Below, one piece after another: positions 10,801 through 23,600 of a stretch of 64,000 bases of DNA; within the stretch, counting starts at the first letter, position 1, and each line of letters begins with the position of its first letter. Position numbers and translations under genes: made by a program. The notes under the pieces are model-generated. The model was not told the origin of the DNA. It saw nothing but the letters and a program-made list of their open reading frames with translations, and did no database searches. Where the stretch lies: NCBI RefSeq assembly GCF_000687475.1, contig NC_057318.1, positions 558,001-622,000 on the forward strand, written 5' to 3'. Source of the stretch: Ustilaginoidea virens. Lineage: Eukaryota > Ascomycota > Sordariomycetes > Hypocreales > Clavicipitaceae.

Positions 10801-13596
10801 ATTACCTTTACCTACTAAAATAAAGGTATAGGCCCTATTTCAAGTGGCCTAAAGGGCACTTTTGATTTCCAACCGCCTTCTAATTTAGAGGGGGTAAACA
10901 TCGACCAAATTGCTCTAGAAAAGCCTATCTAGAAGTCGCCTCGCCTAAATATACCTATTTCGTCTAAGACCGACGGTATAGGCCTAATCGAAGGCATAGG
11001 CCTACCACAGGCCACGGATCCAACACAGCCCACAAGCCCACCACAAATAGGCCTAATACAGCACACGGATCCACCACAACCAGCGGGCCTACCACAACCA
11101 ATAGGCCTGCCACAACTAGTAGGCCTACCAATTAGCCCGCCATAGCACTCTGCAATATTTCCCAGCAATTCGCCGTCTTTCGATTCTAAATCGCTTCAGC
11201 CTAACTTAGCTTTTTAGCTTAAGCAAGATGGTCTGCTTTTACCGGCTAAGGAAAATGCGCCTTTTTCCTATATAAAAAGGCTGCAAATACTAAGAAATAT
11301 AGAAAGCTCTTGTCACTAGGAATCTCAACCATAGAGATTTTCCGAATCCGTTATAAAAGTAGGTATAACCTATATAAGTAAAAATTCTAACTTGCCCCAC
11401 ATAACAAATTTTTAATGGTCCGAATCTTAAAGCCCCACACACACTAATTTTCTGCGATTTTCCGATATAATAGATTCTGCCTTTTCGCCCAGCTTCCTAG
11501 TAAATGCAGCATTTCGCTATAGTAAAACGCTGCCTATACTAGAATATCTAAAATTCAAGAGTCCAGATATCGCCTTAAATAAGAGACCGTAGGAGAAAAT
11601 ATTTCGAATATCAGAAAAGGTGCCTATTCAGCTATACCAGGTTAGGGCTACTAAAGGTAGAATTCGAGGAAGAATATAGCTACAGATACGAGACGTATAA
11701 GGTATCCTAGGTTATGGATACTATAGGTCACTTTTAGACCTACAGACTAATAACCAATAGTCTGACCAATAGTCTGACCTATAGACTGACCAATAGGGTG
11801 CTTTCCCACCCACCCAGCCAAAAAACGACCAGATTTTTAAATACCTAGGCAGCCCCCTAGAGGCTTCCATATAGGATTTCCCCCCTTCCTATACTTTTTA
11901 CGATATTTATTATGCAGTAAAGATTAAGGCTGCAAAACGGGCCCTAGAAGGTGTGCCTAATAGCTGGAAGGAAGTCTTACACAGCCTACATAAGGATAGC
12001 TGGGTAAAAGCCTTATTTTCGGAATTCGAGTAATTAATCGATTTAAATATCTTCTAATTTATTCCTAAGATTAGTATTCCTACTAATAGGAAAATATTGT
12101 GTAACCGGCCTGTTTTTCGCATTAAGAAAGATGCGAATAATAACCCGGTTAAATATAAGGCACGATTAGTTATCAAAGGCTTTATGCAGGTATCTAGGCA
12201 AGACTTTATAGAGACCTATGCCTCTACGTCGATCCCACTAATATAGAGGATTATCTTTGCTCTTGCTGCTGTAAATAACTGGGAAATAGAGCAAATAGAC
12301 TTTATTGGTGCCTTTCTAAATAGCGAACTGCTAGAGACGATTTATATAGAGATTCTAGCTGGTTTTCTAGAATTTACAGAAAGCCTACTCTCACCTAACC
12401 CAGCCTTATGGTCTGACTAGTAGCGTCGTCGACTTCTAGCCTTACTTACTAAGGTTGGATATAACCCCTCTGCATCACAGGTTATACTATTGAAGAAAGC
12501 CTTATATGGGCTAAAATAAGGCCCTCGCGAGTGGCAGTTACGGTTAAAAGACCTTCTAGTGCAAGAGGGTTTTAAGCCATTACTTTCTAATGCTGCCGTC
12601 TTCTATAATAAAAGAACGTATACCTTTATTGTGACCTATATGGATGACTGCTTAATTATTGGTCCGGATCTTAGCTATATTGACCAGCTTAAGACCAAGT
12701 TCTATAAGGTTTATGCTATAGAAGACCGAAGACCTGCCTCCTTCTTTCTTAGAGTGCAGATTATTAGGGATAGAGAAAAAGGCCTATTATAGCTGCACTA
12801 ATCGCAATTTATTACAGAAGTCCTTGAGAAATTCAACCTTAAGGACGCACGACCGCATCTAATCCCGCTATAGCCCGGTATACTTACTAAGGCTGAAGAT
12901 ACGCCGCTAGATGCTAGTAATCAACACTTATTCCAGCAGCTAGTAGGGACATCGATGTGGTTGATGATGATGTTAAGACCTAACCTTGCCTTTCTAACGC
13001 AATACCTATTACGATATATGCAACAGGCTTCCACTATACAGCTTAATGCTGCTAAGGGCACTTTCCGCTACTTAGCTGGTACGGCAAATACAGCCATTTA
13101 TTACCGAGCCGCTAAAGCTACCGTAGTATTAGCTGCATTTTCTGATAGTGATTTTGCTGGGTGCCGGCTGACTTCGAAGTCCACTAGTGGTTATCTTACT
13201 ACTTTGAATGGTGGGCCTATTAGCTGGAGGTTAAAACGGTCTTCGACTGTGGTTTTATCAACACTTAAAGCCGAGTCTGATGCAATACTTAAGGCAATTC
13301 GCGAAGTGGAGTGGATATCTAATTTATTTAAAGAAATCCAGGTCGATATTCAATGCCCGATACCACTATATTGCGATAACCAAGGGTCTATTTCTAATGC
13401 AAATGACCTAAATCAGCATGCCCGCACTAAGCATACCTTGCTTAAATTCCGGTATATACGTAAGAAGGCCCACGGTGGCCTAGTAAAAATATCTTATTTA
13501 CCCACGACAGATATGCCTGCGGATAGACTTACCAAACCACTTCCAAGCCCGAAATTCCCCATATTTCGGCAGCTATTAGGGCTGCAATCCCTATAG
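7828..13596 (+). pseudogene. E4 gag-pol polyprotein, one frame of 1922 codons with many stops
   Basis: ATG at 7828 begins MASQNVPTNN and the same frame reaches the final stop at 13594-13596 without a frameshift. In order: Gag (UBN2-like, about residues 130-330), an Asn/Lys-rich stretch (about 340-420), aspartic protease with DTGST from residue 474, pre-integrase (HIRLRHI), integrase (first catalytic-region D kept in IIEGDIF; second D mutated to N in FHYNSS), a Pro/Gln-rich linker near 11,000-11,130, RT with YMDDC (DD at about 1606-1607) and RNase H with YCDNQGS and HARTKHTLLKFRYIR. Several dozen TAA and TAG codons interrupt it. The last 213 codons (12955-13596) are open. Confidence 0.93.
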
Positions 13597-13675
13597 CATC
13601 ATCATCTTTTTTTTCTGATTTTTTATAGGGTTTCTTTCTTTCATTCTAACGCTAGGATTAGCCATGTTGCTAATC

Positions 13676-13683
13676 AGAGGGGG
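13676..13683 (+). other. Polypurine tract of E4
   Basis: AGAGGGGG sits immediately upstream of the 3' LTR, the standard place for plus-strand priming. The same tract (CCCCCTCT on the plus strand) borders the 3' LTRs of E6 and E8. Confidence 0.85.
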
Positions 13684-14378
13684 TGTTGAAATCAGCGCCT
13701 TTTTAGCTGTATTTTGGTACTAGTCTCGCTACCGTACGACGTCTTTACGTTGAGATATCGCGGTGGCTATACCAGGCGCTATAGTAGGGCACAGCGCCCC
13801 ACAACGCCGATTACAGTGGGCCACAGCGCCGGTCACGGCACCGGCACAGCGCCCCACAGCCGGCCACAGCGGCCGGTCACAGCGGGCCACAGGGCCCACA
13901 ACAGGCGGCGCATTTCTACGGGATTACCAAATGGGCAAACCAGCACTTTCGGCCTTCTACATACAGTCACCCGCTACACCAGTCATTTACGGCAGACCGA
14001 TATAGGGCTTCCGGCCCGTACGGCAGGCTGTTATAGGGCATCCGGCACACCGCTATAAGCCACTGGGCTTGGTTGGGTATGCACTGGGTAGGATATTAGG
14101 CAGACCGACTTTTCGTCGGGTTTTTTCGCTATTTTTGCGGTTTTTCATTATTTTCAACCACTTTTTCAAGATGGTAGAAATATGCCCAAAATTCCCTCTT
14201 TCTAGCTAGAATAGTCACCAACAATTAGAATCAGATTTCCCTGACATCTTTGCTCTGGTCAACCTCTTGTGTGCTTTAAATCTTTAACCAGCTCTTTGTT
14301 TTATTTTGCAACGCCTTGTACGCCACTGTCGGTATCCAGTACATTTCCAACAGTGTTCTGAATCACCATTTTGCAACA
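13684..14378 (+). repeat. 3' LTR of E4
   Basis: A 695-bp copy of the 5' LTR. Most differences between the two are TG/TA or CA/TA exchanges (for example tactgg against tactag, and agtggg against agtagg), with at least one transversion (aaaggg against ataggg). It ends CAACA, the expected TG...CA form. Confidence 0.95.
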
Positions 14379-14383
14379 CTAAC

Positions 14384-16875
14384 TCTAAAAGATTATAGAT
14401 ATTGCGGCCCTAAAAAAAACTCCTAGAGCCCCTACTATAGAACCGTAGTAGAATAACCGTATAAAAATAGCTGCTATCGCTACAAAGAAAGCATACTAGA
14501 AGTAGGTAGTATGCTATACCCCTAAAAACTATAGGGCCGCCTAAAACGTAAGAGCTACCTAAACCTAGGTTATATAAAAAAAGTAATAATACTCCTAGAG
14601 AAAGGCATTAAGGAAAGCTATAGTATAGAATATAAACCTTTAGTCTTTAGAACGATAGGCTAGACTATATAGCGGCCTCCCCTCCGAGTCTAGGGAGATC
14701 CTACTACTTAAATGCGCTAGCCTTAACTACCCTTTAGCAACTATATATAGCGAAAAAGCATAGGTCCTTACTTAATATTTCTTCCCTTAATCCTATACAA
14801 TATTTAAGGATATACCAGACCTAACCTTCCCCTAACTCGCTAACGTAAAGTTCCCGCCGTATAAGAGATTTATATATAAAGAGGTCTATACTACCCTTTA
14901 CTATATAGCCAGCTAAAAGGCCCCTAGACCGGACGGGCTACCTATAGGATTCCTTAAGGCATATAGCCCCCTTTTAATTATAGCTTTTATTTACCTTTTT
15001 AACGAGTCCTACTGCACTAGGCACTACCTGGCTTAATTCCGGGAGGCCTATATAGTCATACTAAGAAAGTTAGGAAAAAAACTAAAGGAATATTCTAAAG
15101 CGGGAGGCTAAAAACTAATATCTTTATTTAACCTAATTAGTAAAGTCCTAAAAGCTATAATAGTATGCTGGCTTACTACCGCCCTTAAGGAGGGCAATTT
15201 ACTCCTAGACCTTTAGATAGGAAATAAAGCTAATCGTTCTATAGATATAGCCTTTAGTACTCTTATAGAAATAGTTCGTATAGTATAGCATTATAGTAGG
15301 ATCGCCTCGCTCCTTTAGCTTAATATATCTATAGCTTTTAATATAATAAACTATATTTGACTTACCTATCTACTCTTAGAAAAAGGATTATTATTATAGA
15401 TTACGGTATAAATCTATAGCTTTACCGACTCTTATATAGCGCGAATTTACTTTAAGGGCAAATTAACCGATAACCTACCTATTACCGCTAGGGTCTTATA
15501 AAGGTCCCCTTTTTCCCCTATCCTTTTTTTAATCTATATTATATTACTCTACGAAAGGCTTAAAGAAGTAGCCTCTATTATTACCTTAGGGTTTATAAAT
15601 AATACTAATATTATAGTATATAGGAGGAGTATAAAGGAGATTTAGACCCTACTCGAAAAAGTATAAATAATCTATAAAGAGTAGTCTAAATAAGCTAAGC
15701 TTAATTTCAACCTAAAGAAAAATAAGCTTATCTATTTTATATACGCCTATAAGGTAGATAAAATACCGGTCTGACTCGGGACTATAATAATTTAGCTAAA
15801 GTAGTATGCCTATTTCCTAGGGGTTAAAATCTACCGAAAACTTTAGTAGCATAAATACCGTATAAAAATAGCTAAAAAGCTCGAGCGGTAGCGACTCGCC
15901 CTTATAGCGATAGTAGCCTCTATATAAGGATATTAATATAGGGAGGCCTAATTAGTCTATATATAGGTTATTTGCACTACTATCGCTTTTAGTACGGGAG
16001 TTTAGTATATCCCTACTGCCCTTAGTAGGATAGTAAAAGGTATCGTAAAATTACTAATTATAGAATAATTATCTTGCCTTTAAACTATTACTAAGGCCTT
16101 TAAGGCTATACCGATAGATATCCTTAAGATTAAAGCGGCTATACTACCTATCGATTTATACCTAAATTATATCTATTAGCGATTCTTAGAAAGGATAGTA
16201 AAGATTAGGATAGCTAAGCGAATTAACTATACCTCTACTATAGTAGTAGCGATACTTTAATATTATTAGTAGAGCGACTATAAAGGACTTTAGATATATA
16301 TCCTATTTTTAGAACTTAACTTATAGTAGCTAATAGCCGAGGAATACCTAGTAAAAGAGTAGCTTATTAAATAGTCTAAATATTAAGCTGCCGTAAAAGT
16401 AAAATAGCAGCGGTATAGGCCTATAGCGGCAAAAAGGGCCCTAGACTTCTAATCTATAGCTATAATAATTCAGCTCTATAATAGCCTTCTTAAATATAAA
16501 TCGGCTGTATTTACCTAGCTTTATATAAAAAAGATCAGACTAAACTCCTTCCTCTATTAGTGCTAAGTCCCTACTATACCTTTGCCTTTCTGCTAATATA
16601 GGGAGGCCCTTAAAGACTATTATTACCTAATCCTCTCTTACTTAAAATATAGACGATAGCGCTAATAGCTATATAGGACTAGCCTAAGCCTCTTTTAAGA
16701 CCGCTAAGGGATCTCTATTACCCTTAATAAGTTAAGCCTCGCCTACTAATTTATATACTAAATCTTTAGCTTTAACTGCTTTAACTAATTCTAGCTTGCT
16801 TAATCGCTCTAGCGATTTACCCCTATAGAGGCATTAGGCCGACCCCGACCGCCTAATACCGCCCCTAATATCTAA
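14384..16875 (+). pseudogene. LINE ORF2 part 2: reverse transcriptase and C-terminal Cys motif, broken
   Basis: Resumes in the frame left at 6847; the E4 insert plus duplication is 7536 bp, a multiple of three. RT blocks in order: APRPDGLPIGFLKA (about 14,920-14,960), ISLFNLISKVLKAII (15,119 onward), SPFSPILFLIYI (about 15,505-15,540) and the catalytic box as GFINNTNIIVY (15,589-15,621). The family form is F/Y-x-DD, so both Asp have become Asn through G-to-A change. Further on, FKAIPIDILKIKAAILPIDLYLN resembles the region after RT in fungal LINEs, and a Cys/Arg-rich end (QVPTIPLPFCQYREA, YRRQRQQLYR with stops read as Gln) lies at 16,560-16,680. I see no TDGS-type RNase H. The end at 16873-16875 is tentative. 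Confidence 0.82.
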
Positions 16876-18506
16876 TAATAATATCTTAACGCAAGAGAGA
16901 GGAGATATAATAGGCGGATAAATATAATTAATTTTCAGCTACTTTAAAGCTATAATATTAATATTAGAGCCCCCCTCCCCCCCCCTCCCCCTCCCCCGTT
17001 AGCCCCTATAGTAGCCCCCCTCCTTCTCCCCCCTCTCCCCCTCCCCCTCTACCGCCCTCTTCTGCCCCTAAGAGATAAATAGCTTTAATATAGCCTAGAT
17101 ACCCTTTAATACTTCTACTTTATGCTCCTTAAAGTCTAGTACCTCTTAAGTCACCTTAGGAGTAATACTCCCCCCTACTACTACTACCGTTACCGCCACC
17201 TTCCTCCTACTGTAGGCAGTCGACGCCTACTATACCCTTAATTAGAGGGTATAATAATTATCGACCTATTTATATTAGCACCTATCCTATATAGTCCCTA
17301 TACCTCGTATATACTTTCCCCCTGCGGCTAGTACCTTTTAGGCACTTAAGAGGGCGTAAATAGACTCCTGGTTTTTAGGAGTCTATTTAAAAGGTCGGTA
17401 GGTCTTCCCTACTATAGTATACGCAAAATATGCTACCCTAGGCCTTATATAGCACTATACTGTATTACTATCGTTTAAATGTTAATTAGATTAGGGTTTA
17501 GTTAATTAGGTCCTACCTTATTAAGAGTAATAATAATATTTAGGGTCTTCAGCTTATATTAGGTAAGGGTTATAGGGCTAGCCTTATAGCTCGCTAGGCT
17601 AATAATAATAGGTTAGTAATGCTAGTACGGCGGGAGTAGATAGCACCTACCCCCCTATCTAAAAATGCCGACTTTTTCGGCATACTATTACTATTATTAT
17701 TATTGCTATTGCTATAGCTATTGCTGCTACTACTATTACTACTACTGATGCTATTACTGCCGCTATCGCTAATACTAATACTACTGCTATTATTACCGCC
17801 CTATTATATAGGTTAGCGTTATCCCTATAGCGCTAGAGAATGGGGCTTAAGGGGATTATATATAGAAAAATAACGGCTATATAGAAAAGAAGAAAAAAGG
17901 GATTAAAAAATCGGGGGGTACCTATACCTTTATATTTTCGCCCGATTAAAGGCCCTTACGCCTTTTCTTTACACTCGGCTCACCTTAACCCTAACCTAAT
18001 ACTATTTGCCTTCTACTAAGCACCCCCCCTGCAGCCGATTTACCGCCGATATAGCCCTAATAATAGAAAATTCCCTCACTCTTGCTCTAATGCCCCTACG
18101 CGATATACACGCCGCACAACCGGCGCGCATGCTATACAGCCGGCGCTGCCCCGCTTATATAACCTCCATTTCACTTTCGATTTATAGTGTACCGACCCGG
18201 GACCACCCCTCCTCTATAGATACTAGACCTACCTTTTTCCGGACCTACTTTCTTTAGATCGCTCTCGCACCCTTCCTAGCACTACCGCTAGGTACGATCC
18301 TAAGCGATAGCGCACCTACCTTCCCTATATGCCGGAAACCTATTAGCCCCCCTGGGGGCCTGACTCCCCAGTCGTTATAATTATACTAGTAGGAAGGGTT
18401 TTCCCCCCGGACCTCGGGTTTTTCCCTTCCGGATTATTTGCCGGAGTACTAGATAGGCAATTCTAGCTTAGAATAGCCCCCTAGAGTAATTTAATAATAA
18501 TAATAA
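16876..18506 (+). other. LINE 3' untranslated region with C-rich and trinucleotide tracts, TAA tail
   Basis: About 1.6 kb without a recognisable gene. It holds a run of C and CCCCT blocks at about 16,970-17,060, a degenerate (CTA/CTG)n trinucleotide tract at about 17,680-17,780, and a G/C-rich stretch with short inverted repeats near 18,340-18,440 (for example CCCCCTGGGGG). It ends in (TAA)5 at 18492-18506. An 83-codon open frame at 18006-18257 resembles nothing I know. The length is unusual for a LINE 3' UTR, so a second degraded insert cannot be excluded. Confidence 0.6.
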
Positions 18507-18521
18507 TATAGTCAATATCAT

Positions 18522-19844
18522 CATCATATCCAGCCCATTAAAGCAATTTAGTAAGCCTATTAATAGAGGGGTGCCCGAATCGACGATAAAGCTAATAGAT
18601 TTCCTATAATAAGAGGTAGAAGGCAGTAGTATCTATGGCATTAAGAGTCCACTATAGATATCCTTATTTCCTAATAATTGGAACTTTAGTATCCCCTTGG
18701 ATTAGCAGGTTATTAATATTATTAAGCTTTATGCCCATCCTATCTATATCTATAATAGAATAAAGGAAGGGGGTATTATTATTAAAGATGTAGAAGGGGA
18801 TATTACCGAATATCGTCGGAATATTTAGTATACTAGAGGATATAGCAGAGCCTACTCCGAAATTCACTATATACTTCTTATTAGTTATCTTAATAGTTAG
18901 GGTCTTTATTAATCGCATTAGGGCCTTTACTTAACCTAGGCCTGCTATTGATAGGCTAGAGGCGCCGGTATCCGGTAGGATTCCGCGGAAGGTATAGTCA
19001 CTATAGCGTTCTTCTTCTAAAAAGGTAGAATTATAGTCTAGTAGTAGTAAGGGCATTCGGAAGGGGTCAATCTATAAGAAGGCATATCGGCATAATTCAT
19101 CCTATAGGGCTTATAACATTTCGATAGATAAAGAAGGTAACGGTTCTATTTGCATAGGGGCTAGGAAGTACTAAGTGGCTATAATTTATGGTATAATAGC
19201 ATTCTCTGCATCCTATTATATATCCCCTGCTATTATAACTTCAATATCTTTAATGATATTATTAAAATCGGCATCTTCGAGGCCTTATGCGGGCCCCTTG
19301 TATTCCTATAGGAAAATGCGGAATTTCTTATCATCGGGGGCGGTATAATTAGAACGGTTTTTTAGCCATTATGCCTTTAATTCTTATTGCTCTTTATCAG
19401 TATGGTTGGATGACTAATATCCTAATTTATTGCAAACGAAGCATCTTCTTTAATAAGGCCTAGCTAGAAAGGCGCGATTCTATTATTGCCATTAAGGGGG
19501 TCCGTATTATTAGGGGCGTTAATACCAGTTATGAGATTGACCGTATCTACGATCTATAAATAACGCTATATTACCATCAATATCTTCAACATCCTAATAT
19601 TATTAGGGCTGCTATTAAAGGAAATAATGCTATTAAGTTATATAGGTAGTCTCATAGATAGAAAGGGATCGCTATAAATTAGCGGTAAGGCCTTTAAATA
19701 TAGGGGCATAACGATATAAGGCCTAGCTATACTTAGGGGTATTCCTTATAGCATTAAGCACTTGCCGATAAAGCTTTATATCAGCTATAAAAGGGGGAAA
19801 AAGACCACGATATAGGCATTAAAGTTCTTCTAATAGGATATTAA
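18522..19844 (-). pseudogene. E2 gag-pol, protease and part of gag and integrase, broken
   Basis: Continues the E2 minus-strand frame upstream of the LINE. From right to left it has the C-terminal half of gag, the degraded Cys/His knuckle (about 19,430), the aspartic protease motif LPDTGAS at about 18,960-18,985 with DTGA intact, an open stretch MRLIKTLTIKITNKKYIVNF (from 18,918), and the pre-integrase motif equivalent to LYRRFGHPS near 18,580. The protease codons here are GAT ACC GGC; with no TpG across Thr-Gly they escaped the change seen in E9 and E10. The piece is cut at 19844 by E5. Confidence 0.85.
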
Positions 19845-20187
19845 TGTCGGAATCGCTGTCGCAAGGTGCCCAATTGGGCACCAATTAGGCATATTGTAAC
19901 GAATGTGCCGCGCACACCCGTTACGCACGATATGGCCACTTTTGCCCCTATGCCCCTGAGCCCGGTAGGGCACGCGGGCAGTCCGGCCCGACCGCGCCGA
20001 AGCACGTGACTACGGCACGCATAAAAAGGCCACATTATATAATTACTCTTTTGCTTCCTTTCTTTCCTCTTAGTTAGTCAGTCATAATCAAAGAAGTAAT
20101 TATACCTTTAACCGGTGACCTCACGGTACTTGATACCACGCGCGCAACCCTACGTATAATTGGGTACCCCTTGATGTGACACTAATA
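19845..20187 (+). repeat. 5' LTR of E5 (family B)
   Basis: 343 bp, starting TGTCGGAATCGCTGTCGC and ending ACACTAATA. The equivalent in E10 is CCAACA, so the end has two CA to TA changes. It belongs to the subfamily whose LTR ends in a TTGGTG...CAACA form rather than GAGTTTATATCAACA. Confidence 0.92.
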
Positions 20188-20679
20188 CTGATTAGTGAAG
20201 TTGAAGTTTACTTTATAGATTAGCTAGGACCAGCAAGAAGAGACGGTTTGATTAAATCGTGCTAATAAGGAATGTGATCTAGCCTATTCAGAGGAACGGC
20301 TATAGATATTATAAACTAAGGGATAAACTGATTGTGTCTAATCTTCCCTACTTATCTATCACGAAGAATAATCGCTAAATATCACACTGATAGTGTAATA
20401 GCCAGTGAATATAATTAGCAGGCTAAAACGCAGGTTCTTACGCAAGCGACCCTGAACCGCAATAATATTTACGGTAAAGAGCCTATTTACCGTTATATTT
20501 AATAGTTAAATAAGCAACCGGAACGCCTATAATATCCTGCCTAACTATTGCTTCCTTCCTTACTTCCTTCCTGACCTTCTTCCTTATTTCCTTCCTTCCT
20601 CCTTTTCATTAATTACTTCTTTCTTCTTTTTATTAATTACTTCCTTCTAATACACACGCCTACCCCTATTAATATCATA
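20188..20679 (+). other. 5' leader of E5
   Basis: Begins CTGATTAGTGAAGTTGAAG. This is the mutated form of the palindrome-plus-hairpin that replaces a tRNA primer site in family B. Further hairpins are ACACT...AGTGT near 20,380 and ACGGTAAA...TTTACCGT near 20,470-20,495. Pyrimidine-rich CTTCCTTCC repeats fill 20,550-20,650. No gene is seen. Confidence 0.6.
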
Positions 20680-23600
20680 ATAGAGGGATCACTACCCGAA
20701 AGGCTTAGGCCTCACGCTAATACCATCATAGAGGACTAGGCTAATTTAAAAGGGCAGATTGACCCTACTAATGCTATAGACAAACAGTTATATAATCGTA
20801 TTGCCTACCTCATTAATAACTATATAATAGGCGATAAGATGGATAATGATCTATAGGAACAATTCCGTAATAATTATAAGGAATAGACCGAGGAGCTATT
20901 TAACTGTATCAATAAACGGCTTCTATGGGAATTCCGAATAACCCTATGGGAATATAGGGTATACATTAGAAGCATAGGATTATCAGCAGTTAAGACCCTT
21001 ACCTACTATCTCTAATAAGAGTATATGCTTAAGTGGCCTTAAGAGGAAATAGATCTCTAATTTGCACGTAAAACCTTTATATCCCAGTTAAATCTAGATA
21101 GGGAACAATTAGTCCCTACTGCTTATACCGAATGGGAGATGCAAATAAACTAGAATACCCCCTCTATTATAAGCTTGAGGAATTTACTCCCTACTATAAT
21201 TATTTGAATACCCTTATAAATACCCTTATAAATGCCCTTACGGATACCCTCGCGATTGCTATTATAAATATACTCGCGATTACCCTTGCGAAGACCTTTA
21301 TAAGCCCTTTCGACCCCCAGGGACTTTACAATACTAACGGTATAACAACCCCTTATCCCTCTATCTATATTAAAAAAGGCCCCTATTCCTACCGAAAAAG
21401 AAAGGGGCTGGCCGCTATAATAGAAAGGGAAAGCGCCTATTTACAATAGGCCGCTATTTAAGACAGGGGAAAGCTCCCGATAGTAATAACAGCATACAAC
21501 GGACGATAACTATAGCCCGACCGACTAAATACTTTATCCTAAGGGTTATACCCCTAGCCGAACTAGCCGAAGCGGCTATCCTAATGCCCCTCGGAATTAT
21601 AGTATGCCCATAAGGACTAGAGGTCAGGTTATAGGCCCTGATGATGTGCTTTAATCAATAGAGAGTGCCGACGGCAATACCCTCGAAGTTGCTAGCGATA
21701 CCCTTTAAGCCACTAATATTAATATTCCCCGATATACCGCTATTAGCGGTACCGGGTAAGCCCCTAATATTGATAAAACAGCTGCCCCTAATGCTAGATA
21801 TCACGAATTATGGTATTGTAGCTATAACCTATAGGCCCGGATGCCTTAACTACCGGCTCTAATACCTCACCCGATAATACTAAAGATAGGCACGGCACTA
21901 GACCCCTCCCGGTACTATCGGCCTACCTAGGCCGATAAACGGACCGTTTTAACGGGAGGACTGGTAAACCTAAACCGATCTGGGTTATAGGATAACCTAG
22001 CTAGAAATCCCGCTAGCCTACCGTAAGGCTACCGATAAGCCGTTCTAGAATACCCTTTAGAATACTACTAAGAAGATTATACCTAAAGAGCCTATATAAA
22101 GGCTGGGTTTGACGATATTTCGAAGAAGATATCTGACCTCTTATGCAGTTATCGTACAGAGGATAGATATAGCGGTAAAATAGATGACTTCTTTATACTA
22201 AAGGTAGTATCCTTTAAGAGTAAGTGCCGCCTTTTAGGATTACCTGATTATATACTTATAAGAGCCTTTTAAATTATACTAATCGGCGATACTAAGATAT
22301 ATTACTTTGATAATATCGAACGTATTTATAATACCCTTACTTTCGACGATATAGTGCGTAAAGTTAAGAGCTATTTCGAGAATGAGAGTATAGAGTAATT
22401 CTATTTGCACTATTAGAATAGAATAATGCTTTAATTAATTATTGCGAAACATCCTAATAAGTCAAAGCTTAAATGCCTTAATATCCTACTAGAGGAACTT
22501 TAACGCCTATATTATAGTCTTTTTCCCCCCTTTATAGCAGATATAGAGCTTTATCGATAAGTACTTAATGCTATTAGGGATACCCCTAAGTATAGCCAAG
22601 CCATATATCGTCATGCCTCTATATTCGAAGGCCTCGCTGCTAACCTATGGCGATCCCTCTTTATCTACGAGTCAATTTATATAAATCAATAGTATTATTT
22701 CCTTCAATAATAATATTAAGATACTAACAATATTAATAATAATATGGCGTTATTCACAGATCGTAGATATGGTTAATCCTATAACCGGTATCAACGCCCC
22801 TAATGATACGGACCCTCTTAACGCCGATTTAGCCTAAATCAATAGTATTAATAATAGAATCGCGCCCTTCTAGCTAGGCCCCGTTAAAGAAAATGCTTCG
22901 TTTGTAATAAATCAGGATGTTGGTCATCCAACTATACTGCCTAAGAATAATAAGAATTAAAGGCACGATAGCTGAAGAACTATTCCAATTATACCGCCCC
23001 TAATAATAGGAAATTCCGTGTTTTCCTATAGGAATATAAAGGGACTGCCGACTAAAGCCACCTCGATGATACCGATTTTGATGATATCGCTAAAGATATT
23101 GAAGTCATAATGGCAGGGGTTATATATTAGGATACAAAGGATGCTATCGCACTATAATTTATGGCCACTCAGTATTTCTTAGCCCCTATGCAAACAGAAC
23201 CGCTACTTTCTTTATCTATCGAGATATTGTAAGCCTTGCAGGATGAATCGTGCCGATATACCTTCCTACAAATTGACCCCTTCCGAATGCCTTTACTAGA
23301 CTGTAATTCTGCCTTTCTAGAAGAAGAATGCTATAGTGATTATACCTTCCGCAGAATCCTACCGGATACCGGCGCTTCCGGCCTATTTATAGCAGGCCTA
23401 GGTTAAGTAAAGGCCTTAATGAGATTGATGAAGACCCTAACTATCGAGGCGACTGATAAAAAGTATATAGTGAACTTTAGCGCTAGCTCTGCTATATCTT
23501 CCGGTATACTGAATGTCCTAATGATATTCAGTAATATCCCCTTTTACGTCCTTAATAGTAGTACCCCCTTCCTTTATTCTATCATAGATATAGATCGGAT

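Larger units (their letters stand above)
6848..14378 (+). mobile_element. E4: complete family-D Ty1/copia element inside the LINE
   Basis: A 7531-bp element with two 695-bp LTRs (6848-7542 and 13684-14378). It is flanked by the exact duplication CTAAC at 6843-6847 and 14379-14383. Between the LTRs lie a primer site, a 271-base leader, one long gag-pol frame and a purine tract. Its protein is clearly related to family A (E8), but it has its own LTR and a longer integrase-RT linker. It sits between the endonuclease and RT of the LINE, so it arrived after the LINE. Confidence 0.95.
4364..18506 (+). mobile_element. E3: Tad/I-like LINE, full-length but mutated, split by E4
   Basis: A non-LTR retrotransposon inserted in E2. 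It is flanked by an exact 15-bp target duplication, TATAGTCAATATCAT, at 4349-4363 and 18507-18521, and ends in (TAA)5 at 18492-18506. Both are hallmarks of target-primed reverse transcription. Without E4 and its 5-bp duplication the element is about 6.6 kb, a normal full length. It carries ORF1 (gag-like, zinc knuckles), then ORF2 with an apurinic-type endonuclease, RT and a C-terminal Cys-rich motif, then a long 3' UTR. Placement in the Tad or I-like group is from domain order and sequence feel, not a phylogeny. Confidence 0.9.
838..19844 (-). mobile_element. E2: family-B Ty1/copia element, 3' part, split by a LINE
   Basis: This minus-strand element has its 3' LTR at 838-1187, then RNase H, RT and integrase reading leftward. 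It is interrupted at 4364-18506 by LINE E3 and resumes at 18507 with the rest of integrase, the protease and the C-terminal half of gag. It is cut at 19845 by the plus-strand LTR of E5, so its gag start and 5' LTR lie beyond the window. It is the outermost and oldest shell of the nest. Its bases match E7, E9 and E10 throughout, with heavy CA to TA mutation. Confidence 0.92.

Noticed and set aside
17985..17999. Telomere-like TTAACCCTAACC
   Set aside because: Barely two units, embedded in the LINE 3' region. No array.
18006..18257. 83-codon open frame in the LINE 3' region
   Set aside because: No motif or known likeness, and low-complexity surroundings. It may be chance.
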